15,096 bases of DNA from JAKLDO01 sp035354435 (lineage in GTDB: Bacteria; UBP6; UBA1177): positions 1 to 15,096 of the forward strand of contig DAOQAY010000065.1 in assembly GCA_035354435.1 (NCBI GenBank), written 5' to 3'. The notes beneath the pieces were generated by a model that saw only the letters and a list, made by a program, of their open reading frames with translations, ran no database searches and was not told where the DNA came from. Position 1 is the first letter of the stretch, and each line of letters opens with the position of its first letter. This document shows positions 6,853-13,370 of the stretch, one piece after another. The position numbers and the translations under genes are program-made.

Positions 6853-8838
6853 CAAGATAGCAGCCATCATTTTTGCAGGATCGTTGTCTGATGGTTTTCC
6901 TGTGTACTGTTCGGTATCAAGACCGGCTTCTTTTAAAAACATTGAATTTATAACGGTCTTTGTATTTCCGCGAAAGCTGACAATTTTAGGTATTGTTATA
7001 ATAAGAAGTTTTTTAGCCCGTGTCATTGCAACATAGGCAAGCCTTCTTTCCTCTTCTATATTATTTTCCTCGATAGCTATGTGATTCGGCATTCCGCCGT
7101 CGTAAAATCCTATGAGAAACACTTTTTCGAATTCCAGCCCTTTTGCACTGTGGGCGGTAATGATATTGACTGAATTGGCCTTTGTCTCTTCATCGCCTGA
7201 ATCCAGAAGTGTGACAGAGTTTATAAAATCGGAATAGAACGGTCTTGCTGTTTTGTATCTTTTTGAAGCCGGATCTGTCGCAACAGCATCAATGAACGCT
7301 CTGACATTATCAAGCTTTATTCTTGCAACTATTTCGCTTTCGGAAGATTTTCTTATCTCATCTTCAATAAGTATCTCAGATATAAGATCTTTTGCAAAAC
7401 TGAGAGCATCCATATGCTGAAAGCGGGAATGGAGTTTTTCGAACAGCTTTGAAAAATCATCAATATAGCGAGTCTGCTCTTTTTTGAAAAGTGAGGAATA
7501 ATCTTTAAAATTTTTAATAAGATCAAGCGGTTCTATTTTCAACGATGCAGCAGTATCGAATATCTTTTCCTGCGTTGTGCTGCCTATGCCTCTTGATGGA
7601 TAGTTTATGATGCGTCTCAGGCTTATTTCGTCATGAGGGTTTATAAGTATTCTCAGGTAGGCCATAATGTCCTTAATCTCTTTGTTTTCGAAGAATTTCT
7701 GTCCGCCGATAATGGAATAAGGGATCGCAAAACGGTTGAAAGCCAGTTCAAAAGGCTTGGATTGAGAGTTCGCTCTTATTATTACTGCAATATTATCGGG
7801 TCTTTCACCATCTGACATCCATTTTGAGATCTCTGCTGCAACATACTCCGCCTCAACAGTTTCGTCTTTCTTTTCGACAATACGGATTCCTTCACCTGTA
7901 CCGGACCTGATAGAAGTAAAACAAGTTTTATCAGCTCTCGTGGAATTGAATTTTATCAGACTGTCAGCAGCCTTGACTATTTCTTCGACCGATCGGTAGT
8001 TCTCCTCCATTTTTATGGTTGTGCATCCGTTGAAATCTCTGTCAAAATTCAGGATATTCTCAATTTTTGCACCTCTCCAGCTGTAAATGCTCTGATCGTC
8101 ATCTCCAACAACAAATATATTTTTGTAATGACTGGAAAGAAGTTTGATAAGTTCGAACTGTGTCGAATTTGTATCCTGATACTCATCTACCATTATGTAT
8201 TTATATTTCCTTGAATATTTTAAAAGAAGTTCTTCATTTTCCCTTAAAAGTATTGTCGGAAGTACAATAAGATCGTCAAAATCCATTGCTCCTGCGTTTT
8301 TTAAAGCTCGAAGGTACGGTTCCATAAGTTTTTTTGCAGTTGAATGGTGGATGTTGGACACAAGAAAGTTCACGCTCTGGGCAAGTTCGGGATTATTTTT
8401 CATTTTTGAAATAGCCGAGAGGATCGTTCTTGAAGAAAACCGTTCAGTTGAAATGTTCTGCTCATTCATCACTTTTTTCATCAATTCATTCTGTTCATAC
8501 GGAGAATATATAGTAAAATCAGCAGGATAGCCTATTTTTTTACATTCAGCTTTCAATATTCTGAATCCAAGCGAATGAAAAGTGCAGACTGTAAGCCCTT
8601 CAGTCTGGTCAGTTTTATCAAGAAGTTTTATGATCCTTGAATTCATCTCCTTAGCCGCTTTATTTGTGAATGTAACTGCAAGTATCTGAGAAGGTTGAGC
8701 TTTTCCTGAGCTGATAATATGGGCTATGCGGTGTGTTATTACTCTTGTCTTGCCTGAACCGGCTCCTGCAAATACAAGAACAGCCCCTTCTGTAGCTTTA
8801 ACCGCTTCCAATTGTAATTTGCTTAATTGAGGGTTCAA
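6829..8838 (-). CDS. rep: ATP-dependent DNA helicase, Rep/UvrD/PcrA type (SF1A)
   Basis: This is a 3'-5' DNA translocase. All SF1A motifs are intact: Walker A AGAGSGKT (24-31), Ia TFTNKAA (56-62), Walker B MVDEYQD (216-222), motif III VGDDDQSIYSWRGA (244-257), motif IV ENYRS (279-283), motif V TAHSAKGLEF (561-570) and motif VI EERRLAYVAMTRAKK (596-610). At 669 residues it matches Rep (about 670) and lacks the longer C-terminal tail of UvrD and PcrA. The DFDDLIVLPT and NPHDEISLRRI stretches and the tail with KMMAAILKK also look Rep-like, so I favour Rep over UvrD, but only moderately. The start is a TTG at 8838, preceded by CGGAGA with 7 bases of spacing; no ATG is available. Roles would be replication restart or repair. 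It is convergent with rpoD, overlapping it by 4 bases. Confidence 0.93.
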   Translation of the reverse strand: MNPQLSKLQLEAVKATEGAVLVFAGAGSGKTRVITHRIAHIISSGKAQPSQILAVTFTNKAAKEMNSRIIKLLDKTDQTEGLTVCTFHSLGFRILKAECKKIGYPADFTIYSPYEQNELMKKVMNEQNISTERFSSRTILSAISKMKNNPELAQSVNFLVSNIHHSTAKKLMEPYLRALKNAGAMDFDDLIVLPTILLRENEELLLKYSRKYKYIMVDEYQDTNSTQFELIKLLSSHYKNIFVVGDDDQSIYSWRGAKIENILNFDRDFNGCTTIKMEENYRSVEEIVKAADSLIKFNSTRADKTCFTSIRSGTGEGIRIVEKKDETVEAEYVAAEISKWMSDGERPDNIAVIIRANSQSKPFELAFNRFAIPYSIIGGQKFFENKEIKDIMAYLRILINPHDEISLRRIINYPSRGIGSTTQEKIFDTAASLKIEPLDLIKNFKDYSSLFKKEQTRYIDDFSKLFEKLHSRFQHMDALSFAKDLISEILIEDEIRKSSESEIVARIKLDNVRAFIDAVATDPASKRYKTARPFYSDFINSVTLLDSGDEETKANSVNIITAHSAKGLEFEKVFLIGFYDGGMPNHIAIEENNIEEERRLAYVAMTRAKKLLIITIPKIVSFRGNTKTVINSMFLKEAGLDTEQYTGKPSDNDPAKMMAAILKKLRSED

Positions 8839-8844
8839 TATGGA

Positions 8845-8850
8845 TCTCCG
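8845..8850 (-). promoter_or_regulatory. Ribosome binding site that sets the TTG start of the helicase
   Basis: CGGAGA on the minus strand lies 6-7 bases before TTG at 8838. No ATG or GTG in frame is near, so this site supports the TTG start. Confidence 0.7.
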
Positions 8851-8897
8851 TAAATAAAATTAAAAAAACATTATCTACAGGGTTAATCTTGCTTTTT

Positions 8898-8953
8898 TTC
8901 AACAAATTTTCAACATTATTGTGATTTATTTGTAGTCATAGCATCTTTCAACA
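8898..8953 (+). repeat. Three direct copies of TTCAACA upstream of the helicase gene
   Basis: Exact heptamers stand at 8898-8904, 8909-8915 and 8947-8953. The first two start 11 bases apart, one helical turn, as expected for binding sites on one DNA face. Each is preceded by a T-rich run, and two are followed by TTA. They lie 60-115 bases upstream of the helicase start. Their role is unknown; they could be operator sites for a regulator. Confidence 0.55.
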
Positions 8954-9035
8954 TTAATTTTCCAGTGAATAATTGTAACTATCTGTAAATGAAGGATAAT
9001 TCTTTTGCACATGTTTCGGTGCATCTTGCTGAAGT

Positions 9036-9094
9036 TGTTGAATTTCATAGCTTTTTCTTTGTTTCGCCCGTTGACAGTTAACATGATTGTTGAA
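9036..9094 (-). repeat. Two inverted copies of the TTCAACA heptamer
   Basis: TGTTGAA occurs at 9036-9042 and 9088-9094, opposite in orientation to the three copies at 8898-8953. A sixth copy in the original orientation is at 9360-9366, and a near copy (TTCCAACA) lies near 9230. Confidence 0.5.
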
Positions 9095-9249
9095 AGTTGA
9101 CTTTTATTCCTGAAGAGTCAAAAAAACAATACAAAAACACAAAAAGTGATACAATTTTTTAATCACAGAAAAAACAAGGATATCGAAATATTTTTTAAGT
9201 ATACATCAAACATGATAATTGATAGGAATTTCCAACATTAAAAAGCAAG

Positions 9250-9258
9250 TGTTATAAT
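9250..9258 (+). promoter_or_regulatory. Candidate extended -10 promoter facing the 3' end of the lipoprotein gene
   Basis: TGTTATAAT is a perfect extended -10 element (TG, one base, TATAAT). The -35 position (9230-9235, TTCCAA) is poor, which extended -10 promoters tolerate. No plus-strand gene follows; a transcript would run antisense into the 3' end of the peptidase-like gene that ends at 9432. In AT-rich DNA such matches also arise by chance. Confidence 0.35.
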
Positions 9259-9311
9259 GTAATTGCATGATATTATTGAGCGATATATCTGCATAGAAAA
9301 ATGTGCGTGGT

Positions 9312-9337
9312 AAAAAAACCTTGCAATTCAAGAGGTT
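9312..9337 (-). terminator. Weak candidate terminator of the three-gene lipoprotein operon
   Basis: On the minus strand AACC (bulged by TC) then TTG pairs with CAA and GGTT around a 5-base loop, giving 7 pairs, and the GGTT runs into a tract of seven T. It lies about 95 bases after the stop codon at 9432. The bulge makes it a modest hairpin. Confidence 0.4.
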
Positions 9338-9431
9338 CACTACACAAATGACAGAAAAATTCAACAGAAATGTTAATAAATGATGCTGATATCGATAAAA
9401 GATTGTTTCAAAACGATTTAGAAAATTAAAT

Positions 9432-11750
9432 TTATTTCCTTATCCTGCTATTCATCCAGTCAAGGAATTCGCGGGAATATTTTTTTGGTTTAAGATTCTG
9501 TTTTGTTACAAATGCCTTTTTATCAGTCAGTGTCAGAGAAGGATCTCCCTGTATCATCATTCCAAGCCACCATGAGTCGATAAAAGGCTTGTCAAATCCA
9601 TAACTTTCATAATTTGTCCATATATCATTCACCCATAATTGATATGCGGCACCCCAGCTTTCTCCTGTTGCAAGCGAAGCGTTCATTACTTCAGGATTGA
9701 ATATTCCTCCTGTCTTAGTGCTTCCGATTATTGCAAGTCCGTATTCTCCTTTGATATATTCAGATGCAATGTTGCCTCCGATCTCTGTATATCTTGAGAT
9801 GGAGCAGTCAAACAGGTTATAGAAACTGCCTTTTACATGACCGTCAATTATTTCCTGAATAGATAGAATATTTGAAGGGTTAGGTGAAAAGTTGTCATCA
9901 AAGTATATTCTCTGCGGGTCACTGTGTATCCACTGATAAACAAACTCTGCCCCTGCAGCTGTCATAAAATCCATATAAGTTGTTTTTGTAGTATTTTCGC
10001 GGTCTTCTCTTCTTTCATAGTTTTCGCCGTAAATTGAACCAAGTTCCCAGTCCTTGTTTTTCATGTAATCGAGATCCTGAACATTTCCATTTTCATCCTC
10101 AGTGCTGTTCCAGTCGTCATCAATGAACGAAAAGAAGTTCCTTGTTTCAAAGAATGAACCGTTCTTTTTGTAATTATGGACTCTTTTAAGATATTCCGAG
10201 ATCTCTTTATAAGTTCCTGTTATCCTTGATGTGAATATCTCAACTGTCAATGGTTCCGGATACTTGTCATATAAACCGTTATTGTCGGTATCTTCCCATA
10301 AGCCATCCATATCCATGAAAAAGTATTCACTCGGAAATTCTTCGTAAATTATTCCGGCCGGATCACCGTAATCGGCCATCTGTTCATAGTTCGCTGAAGG
10401 CATATCTCCAATTAATACGGCACCTTTTATTGAATAGGTGTCATAATTTTCTTTTATGATCCTGTGAAGTATTTCTGCACCTCCAGGCATCCAGTAACGG
10501 ACTGCCGGAACATATCCATCTTTTTCAAGATCGGAAGAATACTGGGTCAATTCATCATCGAGCTTACCGTTAAGTGTTTCGTTCACAACGATAAGAAAAT
10601 CATTTTCCGGAGTTTCAGTAACTGCTTCGTTTGTGTTAAAAGTCCAGACTTTTCCTTTTGTTACATTTCCTTCATTATCTTTTACCGATACCTGCCAGAA
10701 ATATTGAGTGTTTTTTATCAATGAAGTTTCGGGTTTCCATGAAGTTTTATCGCTGTTTTCAAATATTGCAGTATCAGGCGGGTTATCAGTTCCGAAAAGA
10801 AGTGTGTATTTTACATCTCCACCGTCAGGATCAATGCTGCCTGTCCATGATAATTGGATATCAAGTGCCTGATTTTCTTCACCGTCTGCTGGTTCGGGGT
10901 TGGATGCGGAAGTCGGATCTGTGTCCATATCTTCAATTGTGCAGTCTCTCTGTGTCTTTGATTGATCTGTGCCGATATCATAGCAGTAGCAGAGCTTGTA
11001 CATCTCATCACCGAAAAAGTCTGCAACAGCTTTTTTATTAAAGGTGAGGTAAGTGTTTACCATCAGACCGAATTTCTCATCAAAATTCCACTGGTTATCA
11101 TCAAGATATAGCTGAAGTTCGCTTTCTCCTTTATTATCAGGAATTGCATCGGGACATGTTCTAAAAAGTTTATCATTCACAATGTCGTTCCTATATATAT
11201 AAAGGTAGAAGAAAGTTGCATTTACAGTGTCTGTATCATTTTCCGCCATCCAGTCAAGTGTAGAAAATGATGGAAGAATACTTACTGAATAATAAGTTTT
11301 ATCGATATATTCGCTTCCGGCAGAGATGTACAGATAGTCTTCATAAACAGATGAATATGCGTGTTTCTTGCTTGAAATGAGAACCCTGTTGCCATTTTTG
11401 TCAGTGATCTCTCCTTTTAAAACAAGTGGCTGCTCTTCAGGTTTTAATTCATTTCCGGAGGGGCTTTCAGCAAGCAGAGGTGCAACTATCTTGAAAATAA
11501 AACCTCTTGACGGCTCCAAAAAAGATTCATCAAGCCCGGCATCAATCGGGTCTGTTTCAATGTCGGGCTGCTCGCTGTCAGTCGAGTCAATGTCATTTTC
11601 AACATCAGATGCTTCATCGCTGATATCAGAGTCATTATCAGTATAAGTATCAGTATCAGCATCAGCATTTTCAGGTTTTGTGTTCTTGTCGCCACATGAA
11701 AAAAGGACAAATGACAGAACCAGAGTGGTCAAAGCCAGTGACATTTTCAT
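9432..11750 (-). CDS. Lipoprotein with fibronectin-III-like module and gingipain-like (C25-type) cysteine peptidase domain
   Basis: The 772-residue product starts with a type II signal peptide whose lipobox is LFSC (Cys19), followed by a linker rich in Asp, Thr and Ser (about 28-72), so it should be lipid-anchored and, with Gly after Cys, probably sent to the outer membrane. Residues 85-275 are an unrecognised, probably beta-rich domain. Residues 282-375 look like a fibronectin type III module (FWQVSVKDNEGN, VWTFNT). From about 382 the chain resembles peptidase family C25: LIVVNE, KGAVLIGDMP, the Asp-rich DMDGLWEDTDNNGLYD, a candidate catalytic His609 (WIHSDP) and Cys649 (LFDCS), then LAIIGSTKTGG and a terminal QGDPSLTL. 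The His/Cys pair suggests an active enzyme; this is inferred. The ATG at 11750 has a perfect GGAGG; an upstream TTG at 11795 would spoil the signal peptide. Confidence 0.85.
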   Translation of the reverse strand: MKMSLALTTLVLSFVLFSCGDKNTKPENADADTDTYTDNDSDISDEASDVENDIDSTDSEQPDIETDPIDAGLDESFLEPSRGFIFKIVAPLLAESPSGNELKPEEQPLVLKGEITDKNGNRVLISSKKHAYSSVYEDYLYISAGSEYIDKTYYSVSILPSFSTLDWMAENDTDTVNATFFYLYIYRNDIVNDKLFRTCPDAIPDNKGESELQLYLDDNQWNFDEKFGLMVNTYLTFNKKAVADFFGDEMYKLCYCYDIGTDQSKTQRDCTIEDMDTDPTSASNPEPADGEENQALDIQLSWTGSIDPDGGDVKYTLLFGTDNPPDTAIFENSDKTSWKPETSLIKNTQYFWQVSVKDNEGNVTKGKVWTFNTNEAVTETPENDFLIVVNETLNGKLDDELTQYSSDLEKDGYVPAVRYWMPGGAEILHRIIKENYDTYSIKGAVLIGDMPSANYEQMADYGDPAGIIYEEFPSEYFFMDMDGLWEDTDNNGLYDKYPEPLTVEIFTSRITGTYKEISEYLKRVHNYKKNGSFFETRNFFSFIDDDWNSTEDENGNVQDLDYMKNKDWELGSIYGENYERREDRENTTKTTYMDFMTAAGAEFVYQWIHSDPQRIYFDDNFSPNPSNILSIQEIIDGHVKGSFYNLFDCSISRYTEIGGNIASEYIKGEYGLAIIGSTKTGGIFNPEVMNASLATGESWGAAYQLWVNDIWTNYESYGFDKPFIDSWWLGMMIQGDPSLTLTDKKAFVTKQNLKPKKYSREFLDWMNSRIRK

Positions 11751-11753
11751 GAG

Positions 11754-11760
11754 AACCTCC
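11754..11760 (-). promoter_or_regulatory. Strong ribosome binding site of the C25-like lipoprotein gene
   Basis: GGAGGTT on the minus strand, with GGAGG 5 bases before the ATG at 11750, is the closest match to the anti-Shine-Dalgarno sequence in the window. It decides the start in favour of 11750 over the TTG at 11795. Confidence 0.88.
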
Positions 11761-11820
11761 GTATAAAAAAAAACTGATATTTTGTGCAATAACAATGCCA
11801 GAGCAAAATGTTGATTAAAT

Positions 11821-13362
11821 TCAGCTTGTTATCACAGCCATTGCGGTTTTTACGCCATCTGCGGCGCTTGAGATTATTCCGCCTGCGTTGCCGCTTCCTT
11901 CTCCGCAGATATAGAGGTTGGAATAGGGCGGTGTGGTAAAGTTTTCAGTTCTTTCAGCTTTGAGAGGTGCGGATGTCTTGCTTTCAAGTCCCATGGCGAT
12001 GCCGTTATCAAATCCGCGAAGTTTTCTGTTGAAAATTGTAAGTCCGCTGATAAGTCTGGCAAGGACTGTATCGGGAAAAAGTTCTTTGAAATCGGCAATG
12101 ACAGTTTTAAATGCATAACTCGATTCAGTCAGTTTTGTGCTTACCGAACCGTTTATAAGGTCTTTTATCATTATTGACGGTATGTTGAATGATCCGGTGT
12201 GACTGAAAAACCTTTTCTCCATATCTTCAAGAGCATCGAGAGCTTCTAACGGTGAAGTAGTTCGTTTTGTAAGTTCTTCGATTTTAAAAGGTGTGACAAC
12301 TGCACTATTTGCAAATTTTCCGTTCCTTGAATAATCTGACATTCCGTTCACGACAGAAACTTTTTCTGATGGTGCCGACTGGACAACTCTGCCTCCGGGA
12401 CACATGCAGAACGAAAAGACCGATCCTGCTTCAATATTCGCTGTCAGCCGATATTCTGCGGCTTTCACTCCTGACAAACTCTTTTTTCCCCATTGAGAAA
12501 GGTTTATCTCTTCCTGAATGTGTTCAACCCGGAATCCTATTGCAAAAGGTTTATTAGTAAAAAGGACTCCGTTTTTCAGAAGCATCCTGTAAAGATCAAA
12601 TGAACTGTGACCCGTTGCAAAAATGAATTTATCACCTTCGATTTTTCCATTCTTTCCGCCAGAAAGCTCAAGCCCGGTGATATGCTCTCCTTTTTTGTGC
12701 AGATCTTTCACTTCGGTATCAAAATATATAGTTCCGCCTTCTGAAATAAATCCGGAAATTATCGCAGGAATTATCTTTTTCAGATTATCGCTTCCAAGAT
12801 GAGGATGTGCCATATATGCAATTTCATCAGGAGCACCTGCTTTGATAAGTTCTTCAAATATAAAGTTTTTTTCAAGTGATATTGTTTTTGTACGACTGGT
12901 AAGTTTGCCGTCACTGAAAGTTCCAGCACCACCTTCGCCAAAGCAGTACCCACTGTTTTTTTTAAGGATTCCACTCTTTTCAAATTCAGCAATATCGGCA
13001 CTTCTTGAATTGACATTTGATCCTTTTTCAATTATTGTCACTTCAAAACCGCATCGCTGCAAAATGAGTGCACTGAAAATCCCAGCAGGACCACAACCTG
13101 TGATAATGATTTTTCTTTTTTTCCCGAAATCATCAGGCGGCAGCTCAAGATGCCTGATTTCCGGCATATCACCGGAAAGTGCGGCTGATTGAACACTGGC
13201 TCTCATAAGCCAGTGGATATCGCTTTTATTTCGTGCATCGAGACTTTTTTTCAGGATCGAAAATGAAAAATCGTTTGAATTACAGATGTTGGAAATTGTT
13301 CTTTTGATCTCTGCTGGAGAATAGTCTGTGGGGAGTTTAAATTCGAATTCGGAATAACCCAT
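11821..13362 (-). CDS. FAD-dependent dehydrogenase of the COG2509 type
   Basis: This 513-residue protein has the shape of COG2509 NAD(P)/FAD-dependent oxidoreductases. An N-terminal domain (1-80) contains the family's ILKKSLDARNKSDI stretch. The Rossmann dinucleotide motif is IITGCGPAG (87-94), with Glu112 at the end of the second strand. The glycine-rich FGEGGAGTFSDGKLTSR (141-157) is typical of the family, followed by an ATGHSSFD segment near 249 and a C-terminal FAD contact YICGEGSGNAGG (486-497). It has no signal peptide, so it acts in the cytoplasm. Substrate and reaction are unknown. The ATG at 13362 is only 8 bases after the ankyrin gene's stop and has no clear ribosome site, so translation probably depends on the upstream gene. 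It is followed after 70 bases by the C25-like lipoprotein gene. Confidence 0.9.
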   Translation of the reverse strand: MGYSEFEFKLPTDYSPAEIKRTISNICNSNDFSFSILKKSLDARNKSDIHWLMRASVQSAALSGDMPEIRHLELPPDDFGKKRKIIITGCGPAGIFSALILQRCGFEVTIIEKGSNVNSRSADIAEFEKSGILKKNSGYCFGEGGAGTFSDGKLTSRTKTISLEKNFIFEELIKAGAPDEIAYMAHPHLGSDNLKKIIPAIISGFISEGGTIYFDTEVKDLHKKGEHITGLELSGGKNGKIEGDKFIFATGHSSFDLYRMLLKNGVLFTNKPFAIGFRVEHIQEEINLSQWGKKSLSGVKAAEYRLTANIEAGSVFSFCMCPGGRVVQSAPSEKVSVVNGMSDYSRNGKFANSAVVTPFKIEELTKRTTSPLEALDALEDMEKRFFSHTGSFNIPSIMIKDLINGSVSTKLTESSYAFKTVIADFKELFPDTVLARLISGLTIFNRKLRGFDNGIAMGLESKTSAPLKAERTENFTTPPYSNLYICGEGSGNAGGIISSAADGVKTAMAVITS

Positions 13363-13370
13363 TAATTCTA

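Larger units (their letters stand above)
8839..9431. other. 593-base AT-rich intergenic region with repeated TTCAACA heptamers
   Basis: This gap lies between the 5' end of the helicase gene and the 3' end of the C25-like lipoprotein gene. I found no credible gene; the longest plausible short frame from an ATG (8989-9081, 30 codons) has no ribosome site. It holds six exact TTCAACA heptamers (see the repeat entries), a strong plus-strand extended -10 (9250-9258) and a weak minus-strand terminator (9312-9337). The helicase promoter must lie on the left side, but no -35/-10 pair with good spacing stood out. TGTTGAAA, the reverse of the heptamer, resembles a -35 box. Near matches to a DnaA box occur at 8871-8879 and 9003-9011, too few to call an origin. 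Confidence 0.6.

Noticed and set aside
8871..9011. DnaA-box-like matches (TTATCTACA at 8871-8879, TTTTGCACA at 9003-9011) in an AT-rich gap beside a helicase gene, suggesting an origin.
   Set aside because: Only two imperfect or degenerate matches, far apart, with no dnaA or dnaN gene in the window. Chance matches are expected in AT-rich DNA.
8989..9081. A 30-codon open frame on the plus strand starting at ATG 8989.
   Set aside because: No ribosome site before the ATG, no recognisable composition or motif, and it overlaps the heptamer repeats.
9146..9166. Inverted repeat GTGAT...ATCAC as a possible operator.
   Set aside because: Only 5 bases per arm with an 11-base AT spacer, and no nearby promoter it would control.
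9250..9280. Imperfect dyad around ATAAT...ATTAT considered as a dif-like recombination site.
   Set aside because: It does not match the 11-6-11 XerC/XerD pattern beyond the outer five bases of each arm.
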